This document shows positions 44,328 to 53,374 of a stretch of DNA of 64,000 bases, in pieces. Location: positions 2,869,501-2,933,500 of the forward strand of contig AP017991.1 in the NCBI GenBank assembly GCA_003609755.1, read 5' to 3'. The stretch comes from Planktothrix agardhii NIES-204. Its GTDB lineage: Bacteria > Cyanobacteriota > Cyanobacteriia > Cyanobacteriales > Microcoleaceae. Each line of letters begins with the position of its first letter. The stretch's first letter is position 1. Position numbers and translations under genes: made by a program. The notes under the pieces were generated by a model. That model was not told where the DNA came from. It ran no database searches and saw nothing but the letters and a program-made list of their open reading frames with translations.

Positions 44328-46118
44328 ATGCGAACCCACTACTGCGGCAATCTCCGATCCACCCATCTTGGCGAAACTCTCACCCTCTGCGGATGGGTTG
44401 ATAGGCGTCGCGATCATGGGGGTGTAATATTTTTAGATTTACGCGATCGCACGGGTATTGTTCAAATTGTCAGCGACCCAGAACGAACCGCCGACTCCTA
44501 CAAGGCCGCCGAAGGTCTGCGAAATGAATATGTAGTTAAAATCACCGGGCGAGTCTCCCAACGTCCCCCCGAGTCCCTCAACCCCAAATTAGCCACCGGG
44601 GAAATCGAAATTTACGCCGATCAAATCGAACTACTCAACGGACTCGGAAAACAATTACCCTTTCAAATTTCCGCATCAGAAACCGAAACAGTTCGGGAAG
44701 ATTTACGCCTCAAATATCGCTATTTAGATTTACGTCGGGAACGCATGACTCGCAATTTACACCTGCGTCATGAAGTGGTCAAAGCCATGCGGCGGTTTTT
44801 AGAAGATCAAGAGCATTTTATCGAAGTTGAAACCCCAATTCTTACCCGTTCAACTCCTGAAGGAGCGCGGGATTATTTAGTTCCGAGTCGAGTCAATCCT
44901 GGGGAATGGTTTGCTTTACCCCAATCGCCCCAACTGTTCAAACAATTATTAATGGTATCAGGATTTGATCGATATTATCAAATCGCAAGATGTTTCCGAG
45001 ATGAAGATTTACGCGCCGATCGCCAACCGGAATTTACCCAATTAGATATGGAAATGAGCTTTATGACCCAGGAAGGAATTCTGGCGTTAAATGAAGCCTT
45101 AGTTGCTCATATTTTTAAAACCGTTAAAGGTATAGAAATTCCCCTTCCTTTCCCCCGTTTAACCTATAAAGAAGCCCTAGATCGTTATGGGAGTGATAAA
45201 CCCGATACTCGCTTTGGTTTAGAGTTAGTGGATGTTTCTGATATTGTTAAAAACTGTGGATTTAAGGTATTTTCAGGGTCGGTAGCATCGGGAGGAATTG
45301 TTAAAATTTTACCAATTCCGGGAGGAAATGATGCGATTTCTAATATGCGAATTAAACCCGGTGGCGATCTGTTTAAAGAAGCCTGTGAAGCGGGGGCTAA
45401 AGGGTTAGCATTTATTCGAGTACGGGAGGATGGTATTGATACCATTGGCGCGATTAAAGATAACCTAACCGCCGAACAAAAACAGGAAATATTAACCCGC
45501 ACTAATGCTAAAGCCGGAGATTTACTATTATTTGGGGCGGGGGATATTGCCACAGTTAATAAAACCTTAGACCGTTTACGTCTATTTATTGGGAAAGAAT
45601 TAGAACTAATTGATCCGAGTAAAATTAATTTATTGTGGATTGTTGAGTTTCCCATGTTTGAATGGAATGACGAAGAAAAACGTTTAGAAGCCCTACATCA
45701 CCCCTTTACGGCTCCCTATCCCAATGATATTAATGATTTATCCCAAGCCCGGGCGCAGGCCTACGATATAGTTTTAAATGGCTATGAAATAGGCGGTGGT
45801 AGTCTAAGGATTTATAAACGGGAAATTCAAGAACAGGTATTTTCAACTATTGGATTAACCCTGGAGGAAGCCTACAGCAAATTCGGCTTTTTATTAGAAG
45901 CTTTTGAATATGGAACTCCTCCCCATGGTGGTATTGCCTACGGTTTAGATCGATTGGTTATGTTATTATCTGGAGAGGAATCTATTCGAGATGTGATTGC
46001 ATTTCCCAAGACCCAACAAGCGGGCTGTCTATTAACTAATGCCCCTTCAAGTGTTGATCAAAAACAGTTAAAGGAACTCCAAGTTACTTCAACTTACAAA
46101 CCCAAAACTGACAAATAA
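44328..46118 (+). CDS. aspS: Aspartyl-tRNA synthetase
   Basis: Class II aminoacyl-tRNA synthetase charging tRNA-Asp, 596 aa, bacterial length. The N-terminal OB-fold (residues 1-~110, [19 protein letters not shown]) binds the anticodon. Motif 2 is [20 protein letters not shown], motif 3 [15 protein letters not shown], and the GAD insertion domain lies between ~290 and 420. The usual bacterial end [10 protein letters not shown] is present. The start MRTHYCGNL is standard. The ccmK pair follows 77 bp later in the same direction. Confidence 0.97.
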   Translation: MRTHYCGNLRSTHLGETLTLCGWVDRRRDHGGVIFLDLRDRTGIVQIVSDPERTADSYKAAEGLRNEYVVKITGRVSQRPPESLNPKLATGEIEIYADQIELLNGLGKQLPFQISASETETVREDLRLKYRYLDLRRERMTRNLHLRHEVVKAMRRFLEDQEHFIEVETPILTRSTPEGARDYLVPSRVNPGEWFALPQSPQLFKQLLMVSGFDRYYQIARCFRDEDLRADRQPEFTQLDMEMSFMTQEGILALNEALVAHIFKTVKGIEIPLPFPRLTYKEALDRYGSDKPDTRFGLELVDVSDIVKNCGFKVFSGSVASGGIVKILPIPGGNDAISNMRIKPGGDLFKEACEAGAKGLAFIRVREDGIDTIGAIKDNLTAEQKQEILTRTNAKAGDLLLFGAGDIATVNKTLDRLRLFIGKELELIDPSKINLLWIVEFPMFEWNDEEKRLEALHHPFTAPYPNDINDLSQARAQAYDIVLNGYEIGGGSLRIYKREIQEQVFSTIGLTLEEAYSKFGFLLEAFEYGTPPHGGIAYGLDRLVMLLSGEESIRDVIAFPKTQQAGCLLTNAPSSVDQKQLKELQVTSTYKPKTDK

Positions 46119-46195
46119 AACAGTCGGAGGGTCTTGAAAGTGTCATTGAGTCGTACAATGATATTGATCGGTTCCGTTTTTACTAGGAGACTTCA

Positions 46196-46504
46196 ATGCC
46201 AGAGGCAGTGGGTGTCATACAAACCCTGGGTTTTCCAGGGGTTTTAGCCGCAGCAGATGCGATGGTCAAAGCTGCGCGAGTTACCCTTGTTTACTATGAT
46301 TTAGCAGAACGGGGTGAATTTATAGTGGCAGTTCGTGGCCCAACATCGGAGGTGGTTCCTGCTGTAAAAGCTGGTGTTGAAGCAGCCGAAAAGACGTTTG
46401 GCTGTTCACTAATTACTTACTATGTTGTTCCCAACCCCCCTGAGAACATTGTAGATGTTATGTCTATTGGTTACACAGAACTGAGTGAACGTTTTCGCAC
46501 TTAA
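46196..46504 (+). CDS. ccmK3: Carboxysome shell protein CcmK3
   Basis: 102-residue bacterial microcompartment (BMC) hexamer protein of the carboxysome shell. It starts VGVIQTLGFPGVLAAADAMV like other CcmK proteins, but the pore loop reads YYDLAERGEF instead of KIGS/RAGS, the CcmK3 hallmark. CcmK3 does not form stable homohexamers and is thought to work with CcmK4 as mixed hexamers that tune shell permeability. A TAGGAGAC ribosome binding site precedes ATG 46196. ccmK4 follows 71 bp downstream. This satellite locus is away from ccmKLMN, as in other beta-cyanobacteria. Confidence 0.92.
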   Translation: MPEAVGVIQTLGFPGVLAAADAMVKAARVTLVYYDLAERGEFIVAVRGPTSEVVPAVKAGVEAAEKTFGCSLITYYVVPNPPENIVDVMSIGYTELSERFRT

Positions 46505-46575
46505 TATAATTTCTATTTTGCGAAAAATATTCAATTGCAACACTTTTAAAGTCTAGTTAATTTGGGAGAAATTTA

Positions 46576-46917
46576 ATGGCAGAACAAGCAGTTGGAGCTT
46601 TAGAAACGAAGGGATTTCCGGGGGTTTTAGCCGCCGCCGATGCAATGGTTAAAGCGGGTCGGGTGACTTTGGTGGGCTATATTCGGGCAGGAAGTGCACG
46701 GTTTACGATTATGATTCGAGGGGATGTTTCCGAAGTTAAAACCGCGATGGATGCCGGAATTGCAGCCGTTGATAAAGCCTATGGTGCGGCATTAGAAACT
46801 TGGGTGATTATTCCCCGTCCCCATGAAAATGTTGTTGCTGTTTTACCGATTGATTTTAATGAGGATGTTGAGGAATATCGGGCGGCGGCGGAAGGGTTTA
46901 CTTTGCCCAGATATTAA
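46576..46917 (+). CDS. ccmK4: Carboxysome shell protein CcmK4
   Basis: 113-residue BMC protein. VGALETKGFPGVLAAADAMV is the canonical N-terminus, and YIRAGSARF gives the RAGS pore motif that distinguishes CcmK4 from the KIGS of CcmK1/2. The C-terminal extension (EEYRAAAEGFTLPRY) is longer than in CcmK1/2. It forms hexameric facets of the beta-carboxysome shell alone or with CcmK3. GGGAGAAAT precedes the ATG. A hairpin terminator follows. Confidence 0.95.
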   Translation: MAEQAVGALETKGFPGVLAAADAMVKAGRVTLVGYIRAGSARFTIMIRGDVSEVKTAMDAGIAAVDKAYGAALETWVIIPRPHENVVAVLPIDFNEDVEEYRAAAEGFTLPRY

Positions 46918-46937
46918 TATTTACCCTTTTTTCTAGC

Positions 46938-46983
46938 GGGAAGGGACAACCTTGATTTATCGGTTGCCAGGCTGTCACTTCCC
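46938..46983 (+). terminator. Hairpin after ccmK4
   Basis: GGGAAGGGACA / TGTCACTTCCC with an inner AACC/GGTT pairing, 20 bp after the ccmK4 stop. The T tract is weak on this strand. Confidence 0.55.
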
Positions 46984-47046
46984 TCAAATTCCCTAAATAA
47001 AAGGGGGATTAAGCTATTCAGATTAGAATTTCTTATATTCCCCAAG

Positions 47047-48381
47047 TTACCCATCAAACCTTAACGCCTGACCTCGAACCTCTGGATTAACTTTTCCATT
47101 TCCATAAACGACTTTTCCCCCAACAATCGTATATTCTGGCCATCCGGTTAACTCCCAACCTTCAAAGGGACTCCAACCACATTTACTTAACACTTCTTCC
47201 CGCAAAACCGGACGATAATTGTTTAAATCTACTAACACTAAATCTGCATCATAACCCACTTCTATTTTACCTTTATTGGGAATTTTATAGGCTTTTGCCA
47301 CGGCGGTAGACATCCAATTAGAAACTTGTTGAACGGTGCATTTTCCGGCGATCGCTTGTGTTAACATTACGGGTAAAGAAGTCTCAACTCCGGGCATTCC
47401 AGATGGCGTATTTGGATAGCCTTTTGCCTTTTCTTCTAAGGTATGGGGGGCGTGATCGGTAGCAATAAAATCAATCACTCCATCTAATAACGCTTGCCAT
47501 AATATTTGATTATCTTGAGGCGATCGCAAGGGGGGATTCATCTGGGCTAAAGTGCCAATTTTAGCATAATCTGTTATATTTAATAACAAATGCTGAGGCG
47601 TGACTTCTGCTGTCACCCATTCTGGTTTTTCTTGACGTAATAATTCCGCTTCTTCCCCCGTTGATAGATGCAGAATATGTAACCGTCGTTGATATTTTTT
47701 AGCAAGTTTTAAGGCGAGTTGACTGGCTTCTAATGCTGCTTGATTATCTTGAATTGTAGAATGAATTGCCGGATCAGTAATTCCAGCAAATTCCTGACGG
47801 CGTTGATTAATTCGGGCTTGATTTTCCGCGTGAACTGCAATTAAGCGATCGCCCTTTGCAAAAATACTCTCTAATATTTCTTCTTGATCAATTAATAAAT
47901 CTCCGTGCATCGACCCCATAAATATCTTAATTCCAGGGGTAGGATTAGCTTCTAATAAATCGGGTAAATTCTCCGCCGTCGCCCCAATAAAAAAACCATA
48001 ATTAACAATACATTTTTCCGCAGCCCGTCTTAATTTATCATCTAAGAGGGCTTGAGTTGTAGTTAAGGGGCGAGTATTGGGCATTTCTAAAAACGAAGTC
48101 ACTCCCCCTTTGGCACAGGCACAACTGGCCGTATATAAATCTTCTTTATATTCTAAACCCGGTTCTCTAAAATGTACCTGGGGATCAATCACACCGGGCA
48201 ATAAAGTCAACCCTTCTGCATCAATAATTTCCCAATCATCTTCCCCTATGGCATGATGATCAATTTCTGGAGCTATCTCAAGGATTTTCCCATCAACAAT
48301 AGCAACATCTCCGAGTAAAAAATCACCATTTGGCAACAAAATCCGAGCTTGATTAATCAATACACTGTAAAAGTCAAACAT
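47047..48381 (-). CDS. pyrC: Dihydroorotase
   Basis: Cyclises N-carbamoyl-aspartate to dihydroorotate in pyrimidine synthesis. It is 444 aa, a class I (long) dihydroorotase of the amidohydrolase superfamily. Metal ligands: DPQVHFREPGLEYKED (HxH replaced by the Q-V-H variant in the first strand, with Arg for substrate), HAENQ, HILHLSTGEE and IATDHAPHTLEEK. GMPGVETSLPVML is the usual loop. The first His of the HxH pair reads Gln, a change to note, although such variants are seen in cyanobacterial DHOase-like proteins; an allantoinase-type amidohydrolase is the alternative. Single gene, divergent from lepB. Confidence 0.85.
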   Translation of the reverse strand: MFDFYSVLINQARILLPNGDFLLGDVAIVDGKILEIAPEIDHHAIGEDDWEIIDAEGLTLLPGVIDPQVHFREPGLEYKEDLYTASCACAKGGVTSFLEMPNTRPLTTTQALLDDKLRRAAEKCIVNYGFFIGATAENLPDLLEANPTPGIKIFMGSMHGDLLIDQEEILESIFAKGDRLIAVHAENQARINQRRQEFAGITDPAIHSTIQDNQAALEASQLALKLAKKYQRRLHILHLSTGEEAELLRQEKPEWVTAEVTPQHLLLNITDYAKIGTLAQMNPPLRSPQDNQILWQALLDGVIDFIATDHAPHTLEEKAKGYPNTPSGMPGVETSLPVMLTQAIAGKCTVQQVSNWMSTAVAKAYKIPNKGKIEVGYDADLVLVDLNNYRPVLREEVLSKCGWSPFEGWELTGWPEYTIVGGKVVYGNGKVNPEVRGQALRFDG

Positions 48382-48509
48382 AATTACCTTGATCTAATCT
48401 GCTATAAAACTATTTAACCACGAATTTGTCGCCGGAGGCAACTATCACCGCCCAATTGTAGACAAATTTGATATAATAAATATAGTTTTTTGTTCTGTGA
48501 CCACCGATT

Positions 48510-49112
48510 ATGAGTAGCCTACCCAATCAAGAACCAGATCCCTTTAAATCTTCCCCTCAACAGCAAGAAAACCCCTGGGTAGAAATCCTGAAAACCGTCA
48601 GTTTGAGTACTTCCTTAGCCTTGGTGATTCGGACATTCGTTGCAGAAGCTCGTTATATTCCCTCTGGGTCAATGTTACCGACTTTAGAAATTAATGATCG
48701 ATTAATTATTGATAAGGTCGGCTATAAGTTGGTTAACCCCCATCGGGGTGATGTCGTGGTCTTTAACCCCACAGATGAACTAAAAAAACAATATAAGGAC
48801 GCCTTCATCAAACGAATTATTGGTTTACCTGGTGAAACGGTGGAGGTGAAAAACGGCTCTGTACTTATTAATGGTCAACCTCTCCCAGAAAAGTATATTG
48901 CCGAACGACCCGAATATAACTGGGGGCCGGGGACTGTTCCCGAAGGACAGTATTTAGTTTTGGGAGATAACCGCAATAATAGTTACGATAGCCACTATTG
49001 GGGTTTTGTCCCCCGGGAAAATATTATTGGTCGGGCAACGGTGCGGTTTTGGCCCCCTGACCGGGTGGGTGGACTCGGTGATCCTGATTATCCCCTAAAT
49101 GAACGGCAATAG
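48510..49112 (+). CDS. lepB: Signal peptidase I
   Basis: 200 residues. One N-terminal membrane helix (~27-43) anchors the protein; the catalytic domain faces the periplasm or lumen. The Ser/Lys dyad is Ser54 in IPSGSMLPTL and Lys101 in AFIKRIIGLPGE. Box D is GDNRNNSYDSHYWGFVP. It cleaves signal peptides of exported and thylakoid-lumen proteins. The start at ATG 48510 gives a soluble head of ~25 residues. A hairpin follows at 49145, then tRNA-Leu. Confidence 0.95.
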   Translation: MSSLPNQEPDPFKSSPQQQENPWVEILKTVSLSTSLALVIRTFVAEARYIPSGSMLPTLEINDRLIIDKVGYKLVNPHRGDVVVFNPTDELKKQYKDAFIKRIIGLPGETVEVKNGSVLINGQPLPEKYIAERPEYNWGPGTVPEGQYLVLGDNRNNSYDSHYWGFVPRENIIGRATVRFWPPDRVGGLGDPDYPLNERQ

Positions 49113-49144
49113 GCACAATTTTCAGCCTTTTCCCCAGTGTTGCC

Positions 49145-49180
49145 TGAAATTTGTCGATTCTGGGGGATTGACAAATTTCA
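49145..49180. terminator. Inverted repeat between lepB and tRNA-Leu
   Basis: TGAAATTTGTC / GACAAATTTCA, an 11-bp perfect stem with a 14-nt loop. The right arm also supplies TTGACA, which could be the -35 box of tRNA-Leu, although a good -10 at the right spacing is not clear. Confidence 0.5.
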
Positions 49181-49222
49181 AAAACTATGACAGGATTAAT
49201 AACTGTGCAATTAAGTAAAAAA

Positions 49223-49306
49223 GCGGAACTGGCGGAATTGGTAGACGCGCTAGATTCAGGTTCTAGTGTTTGCAAAGACTTCCGGGTTCAAGTCCCGGGT
49301 TCCGCA
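49223..49306 (+). tRNA. tRNA-Leu (CAG)
   Basis: An 84-nt class II tRNA with a long variable arm. Acceptor GCGGAAC/GTTCCGC, anticodon stem CTAGA/TCTAG with loop TTCAGGT giving anticodon CAG, T arm CCGGG TTCAAGT CCCGG, discriminator A; no encoded CCA. Confidence 0.95.
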
Positions 49307-49363
49307 TTGAACGGTTAGGGGTGTGATTTTCGCGCCCCTGTTGTTGTTTAGCCATCAGGTCTT

Positions 49364-50143
49364 ATGTTAACGAGTCTGCAAAATCCATTGGTGAAGCAAA
49401 TTCGCAAGCTGCATCAAGCCAAGGGACGCAAAGAACACCAGTTATTTTTACTCGAAGGAACCCACTTAGTAGAAGCCGCCTGTGAGGTAGGCTATCCCCT
49501 CACCACGGTGTGTTATACCTCCTTCTGGCAAGGGCGTCATCAACCGCTCCTTGAACGTTTAAGCCAAGATACCCCCCGATGTGAATGGGTGAGTCCAGAA
49601 GTATTGGAGGCGATGGCCACAACTGTTCATCCCGATGGCGTGATCGCCCTCGCACCTCGAATTCCTTCTAAACCCCAGACCCTTGAGGGTTTAGGGATTG
49701 CTTTAGAAACCCTGCAAGACCCGGGTAACTTAGGAACTATTATTCGGACAGCAGCAGCCACGGGGGTAGAGGGGTTATGGTTGAGTGCCGATAGTGTAGA
49801 TTTAGACCACCCGAAAGTATTAAGGGCTTCTGCGGGGGCTTGGTTTGGTTTAAATAAAACCGTTAGCCCTAACTTAGCCAGGGATATCAGCCATTGTCAG
49901 CAACAGGGATTACAAATTGTAGCGACAGTCCCCCAGGCTTCGATGTCCTATTGGCAATTGGATTTGACCCGGCCGACCCTGCTGGTATTTGGGAATGAAG
50001 GGGTTGGACTTTCTCCCGATATTCAAGCCCTAGCAGACCATCAGGTTCAAATTCCATTACAGCGAGGGGTAGAATCTCTGAATGTGGGGATTTCTGTCGC
50101 CCTTATGCTCTATGAAGCCCAACGCCAACGCCAAGCTATTTAG
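49364..50143 (+). CDS. SpoU/TrmH-type RNA 2'-O-methyltransferase
   Basis: 259 residues. An N-terminal substrate-binding part (NPLVKQIRKLHQAKGRKEHQ, then LFLLEGTHLV) precedes the SPOUT knot domain with the three signatures: LQDPGNLGTIIRTAAATGV, LVFGNEGVGLSPD and IPLQRGVESLNVGISVALML. It methylates a ribose in rRNA or tRNA using SAM, as a homodimer. The exact target (RlmB-like 23S rRNA site or other) cannot be told. It directly follows tRNA-Leu by 57 bp. Confidence 0.92.
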   Translation: MLTSLQNPLVKQIRKLHQAKGRKEHQLFLLEGTHLVEAACEVGYPLTTVCYTSFWQGRHQPLLERLSQDTPRCEWVSPEVLEAMATTVHPDGVIALAPRIPSKPQTLEGLGIALETLQDPGNLGTIIRTAAATGVEGLWLSADSVDLDHPKVLRASAGAWFGLNKTVSPNLARDISHCQQQGLQIVATVPQASMSYWQLDLTRPTLLVFGNEGVGLSPDIQALADHQVQIPLQRGVESLNVGISVALMLYEAQRQRQAI

Positions 50144-50149
50144 GGAAAG

Positions 50150-50416
50150 TTATTCTTGGGGGTTGTCTGAAGTTGAAATGTTTTGATCGTGTAGATATTG
50201 TTCAATATCAGAGATCGCAGCCTCCAAATCCGATAGGCTAATGGCTTCGCGGACTTTGGGGGGAGAAGGAACAGAAACAGTTTGTTCTGGCGGTGCGGGC
50301 CGAGGGTTAGGAGTCACTGCCTCCGACTCTTGAAATGCACGCAATAATTCTTGATCAAAAGACTCAATAAATTTTTCGGCGGCACTACGACGAAGATCCT
50401 GGGGTTTTTGATTCAT
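50150..50416 (-). CDS. Small conserved-style protein of unknown function
   Basis: 88 residues, acidic. Helical start (RRSAAEKFIESFDQELLRAF), a Pro-rich middle (NPRPAPPEQTVSVPSPPK) and a second helix (ISLSDLEAAISDIEQYL). No motif of known function. It is convergent with the methyltransferase, whose stop is only 6 bp away, and codon use resembles that of its neighbours, so it is probably real. Confidence 0.5.
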   Translation of the reverse strand: MNQKPQDLRRSAAEKFIESFDQELLRAFQESEAVTPNPRPAPPEQTVSVPSPPKVREAISLSDLEAAISDIEQYLHDQNISTSDNPQE

Positions 50417-50755
50417 GACGGGGTGACTCCTGAAACGGTGAATCTTTGCTGCTTGCTACAAAAAACAACCCGATTAACTCAGATTCCGAAAGATAAAACG
50501 GTCGGGGAACAGCAAGGCGAGGAAAAAAGGTATAAACAAGCTTATTGCCTAAAACTAACCTAGCACGTTTATCAGGGCAAATTTGTTTTGGTGTCGATTC
50601 AAATAGACCTGATATACAATTGGGGGGCATCGGTGGAGGGAAAAATCCTCGATTTCTTAACAATTGGGCTTTTTCAGTCCGTGTGTTGGATTAGAATATT
50701 AATCTGAACCTGAACCTGGATTTGTGATATTCAATTTTGATGGAGCCGTTTATTC
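50417..50755. other. Divergent control region
   Basis: 339 bp between two divergent small genes. I see no gene; small open frames here read as noise. A short direct repeat CTGAACCTGAACCTG lies at ~50704. It presumably holds promoters for both neighbours. Confidence 0.4.
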
Positions 50756-51166
50756 ATGGATGAGAAAACCCCAGCAATTATTAGACCGAAACCGGCACTG
50801 GAGATTCGACTCACACCTGCTGGAAGCGAAAAGTCAGTCCGTCCCACCGATTCGCCATCTGATCGGGATAAATCTTCGTTTGATCGGGATAAACCTTCGT
50901 TTAGTAAACCCCGTCGCCCCGATGTGACCCCGCCTAAACCTTGGATTGAACTCGAAGAAGCCCAAAATCAAGGGGGTGAAGTGTTTCATTTGGGGGATCT
51001 AATTGAGGTGAGAGCGCCCTGGGGAGATGTGGCGATCGCAGAAATTCAAAATTTCTACGAAGTATCTCCGGGCAGTCTGTGGGCCTGTTTTGTCCCCACC
51101 GAAGAACGGGAGAACTGGTCATGGAAAGGCGGATCAATTCGGACAGAACTCTTAAAAAAAGCCTAA
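50756..51166 (+). CDS. Cyanobacterial protein of unknown function with disordered head
   Basis: 136 residues. The first ~60 are disordered and charged with a duplicated unit (SDRDKSSF, then DRDKPSF) encoded by a small in-frame DNA duplication (GATCGGGATAAA-CTTCGTTT twice). The C-terminal ~75 residues look folded: GEVFHLGDLIEVRAPWGDVA, then FYEVSPGSLWACFVP and ENWSWKGGSIRTELL. No known family name comes to mind. It is followed by heptamer repeats. Confidence 0.5.
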   Translation: MDEKTPAIIRPKPALEIRLTPAGSEKSVRPTDSPSDRDKSSFDRDKPSFSKPRRPDVTPPKPWIELEEAQNQGGEVFHLGDLIEVRAPWGDVAIAEIQNFYEVSPGSLWACFVPTEERENWSWKGGSIRTELLKKA

Positions 51167-51170
51167 AATC

Positions 51171-51246
51171 AGTTATCAGTTATCAGTTAACAGTTAACAG
51201 TGTAAGAGTTATCAGTCATTAGTTGACAGTGTAAGAGGTATCAGTT
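51171..51246. repeat. Short tandem repeats around AGTTATC/AGTTAAC
   Basis: CAGTTATCAGTTATCAGTTA, then ACAGTTAACAGTGTAAGAG repeated with variation. This is a heptamer-type short tandem repeat array typical of filamentous cyanobacteria; related words recur at 53375. Confidence 0.8.
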
Positions 51247-51580
51247 GAGTAAAATAGGTGAATATTTAAAGGTGCAGTATCAATATGCGCCCCCATTTTT
51301 ATCTCAATCATCGGGATTCCTTACCCAGTCTGATACTAATACTATGGCTCAACCTCTGGTTACTGCTACAGCCTTGGTGATGCCACCCGAATGGGTGAAA
51401 CAACTCTATCACGTAGCGGCCCAGTGCAGCGATCACTTATTACTCCAGTTGATTAATCAAATTCCTTCTGAATATGAAGCAACGACTCAATATTTAAACC
51501 ATTTAGTGGATAATTTCCACTTTGATCAAGTAATGGAATGGGCGAAACAACCTGAAGATTCTGGGAAAAACATACAATGA
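51245..51580 (+). CDS. Orphan C-terminal tail of a hybrid sensor kinase
   Basis: 111 residues from a TTG, or 78 from ATG 51344. The segment MPPEWVKQLYHVAAQCSDHL, then LLQLINQIPSEYEA and LVDNFHFDQVMEWA matches the small helical domain that closes many cyanobacterial hybrid sensor kinases. The kinase, ATPase and receiver parts are absent. Its TGA overlaps the ATG of the GGDEF-EAL gene (ATGA at 51577-51580), so it is still translationally coupled to it. I read it as the leftover 3' end of a deleted kinase gene whose partner survives; it may still be translated. Confidence 0.6.
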   Translation: MSKIGEYLKVQYQYAPPFLSQSSGFLTQSDTNTMAQPLVTATALVMPPEWVKQLYHVAAQCSDHLLLQLINQIPSEYEATTQYLNHLVDNFHFDQVMEWAKQPEDSGKNIQ

Positions 51581-53367
51581 TTGAAAACCAATCCGAGATT
51601 TCTAAAGGCAATATTTTGATTGTCGACGATAATCCTGAAAATTTGCGTCTACTATCTATAATGTTGATCCGCCGAGGCTATGAAGTGCGTCAGGCGTTGA
51701 ATGGAATGATTGCCTTGAGAGCAATTGAAATTCAACGACCCGATATCGTTTTATTGGATATTATGATGCCTCAGATAGATGGCTATGAGGTATGTAAACA
51801 GATTAAAAATAATCCTGAAACCGCCGATATTCCAGTGATTTTTTTAAGTGCTTTAGACGAAGTTCAGAATAAAATTAAAGGCTTTGCATCTGGGGGGGCT
51901 GATTATATTACTAAACCGTTTCAATTTGATGAAGTTTTAGTCCGGGTTCAAAATCAATTGTCGTTACAATTTGCTCGACAAAAAATTGTAAAATTGAATA
52001 TGGAATTGGAACAACGAGTTAAAGAACGTACCCAAGAACTGGAAGATGTTCATGCTCAATTACTGAAAAAAGCCCTTTATGATGAGTTGACTGCCCTTCC
52101 CAATCGAGTCTTATTTATTCGACATTTAGAATTGACTATTAAACAATTACAAGATTGTCCCAATTATCTCTTTGCGGTGTTGTTTTTGGATTGCGATCGG
52201 TTTAAAGTGATTAATGATTCTTTAGGACATTCCGTTGGGGATCAATTATTAGTTGCTATTGCCCAACGGTTACAATCTATCGTATCTAATATTGATATTT
52301 TATCTCGATTTGGGGGAGATGAATTTGCGATTTTATTAAGGGATTTAACTGAACCGGAAATTGCGATTCAAACGGCCGAGAAAATTATTGAAGTTTTGGC
52401 TGAACCGTTTTCTATTCTCTCCTATCCCATTTATATTAATGCCAGTATTGGAGTTGCTTATAGTCAACCGGACTATACCCAACCGGAACAAATTTTACGC
52501 GATGTGGATACGGCAATGTATCGGGCAAAATCCCGAGGCATTTCCTATTATCAAGTTTTTGATTCCAGTATGTATAAAAATGCCCGATCTTTTTTACAGC
52601 TTGATGTGGATTTACGCACGGCAATTAAAGAAAAACAACTCAGAGTGAATTATCAGCCTATTGTTGCATTAAAAACCGGAAAAATTGTGGGATTTGAAGC
52701 CTTAGTTTGTTGGGAACATCCCCAACGAGGTTTAATCTCTCCTAATGAGTTTATTCCTGTAGCCGAAGAAACGGGTTTAATTACAGAAATCGGCAATTTG
52801 GTTTTGCGACAAGCGGGAGAACAAATCTATTGTTGGCAACAACAATTTTCGGAAATTCCCTTAACTGTTAGTATTAATCTTACCCCTCGACAATTTACTC
52901 AAAATAATTTAATTGCTCAATTGGATGAAATTGTAGAGCAAACCCATCTCAATTATAATTGTTTAAAATTAGAAATTAAAGAAAGTGCAATTATGAATAA
53001 TGTCAAAGGCGCACAGATTATATTAAATCAGTTACGAGAGCGAAAAATTCAACTCAGTTTAGATGATTTTGGTACGGGATATTCTTCTTTAAGTTATCTG
53101 CATTCATTTCCCGTTGATACCTTAAAAATTGACCGCTCTTTTATTCAGGAATTAGACGAAGATCCTCAACAATTTAGCCTAGTTCCCGTGATTATTAATA
53201 TTGCTCAAAAAATGGGGATGAATGTGATTGCAGAAGGCATAGAAACCGCCCAACAATTAAAAAAATTAAGACAGTTAAATTGTGATTTTGGCCAGGGGTA
53301 TTTCTTCTGCGCCCCACTCAACCCCGAACAAGCCTTTAAACTACTCCTATCACCGCCCCAATGGTAA
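51577..53367 (+). CDS. REC-GGDEF-EAL cyclic-di-GMP regulator
   Basis: 596 residues. Receiver (11-~130, Asp61 in IVLLDIMMPQ), a coiled linker (LNMELEQRVKERTQELEDVH), GGDEF diguanylate cyclase (SRFGGDEFAIL, ~243-253) and an EAL phosphodiesterase (Glu374). GGDEF has no RxxD inhibitory site (SNID instead). EAL retains NLTPRQF, LDDFGTGYSSL, the Lys in LKIDRSF, EGIETAQQL and the GQGY end, but the usual Arg after EAL is Cys378 (EALVCW). It likely controls motility or biofilm by making or degrading c-di-GMP under control of a kinase. It overlaps the upstream kinase-tail frame by 4 bp. Confidence 0.92.
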   Translation: MIENQSEISKGNILIVDDNPENLRLLSIMLIRRGYEVRQALNGMIALRAIEIQRPDIVLLDIMMPQIDGYEVCKQIKNNPETADIPVIFLSALDEVQNKIKGFASGGADYITKPFQFDEVLVRVQNQLSLQFARQKIVKLNMELEQRVKERTQELEDVHAQLLKKALYDELTALPNRVLFIRHLELTIKQLQDCPNYLFAVLFLDCDRFKVINDSLGHSVGDQLLVAIAQRLQSIVSNIDILSRFGGDEFAILLRDLTEPEIAIQTAEKIIEVLAEPFSILSYPIYINASIGVAYSQPDYTQPEQILRDVDTAMYRAKSRGISYYQVFDSSMYKNARSFLQLDVDLRTAIKEKQLRVNYQPIVALKTGKIVGFEALVCWEHPQRGLISPNEFIPVAEETGLITEIGNLVLRQAGEQIYCWQQQFSEIPLTVSINLTPRQFTQNNLIAQLDEIVEQTHLNYNCLKLEIKESAIMNNVKGAQIILNQLRERKIQLSLDDFGTGYSSLSYLHSFPVDTLKIDRSFIQELDEDPQQFSLVPVIINIAQKMGMNVIAEGIETAQQLKKLRQLNCDFGQGYFFCAPLNPEQAFKLLLSPPQW

Positions 53368-53374
53368 TCAATTA

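Noticed and set aside
45185-45655. 156-codon frame antisense to aspS
   Set aside because: Lies wholly inside aspS; composition is that of an antisense shadow.
51171-51246. Origin-type iterons
   Set aside because: Heptamer arrays here and at 53375 are ordinary cyanobacterial short tandem repeats; no DnaA boxes or replication initiator nearby.
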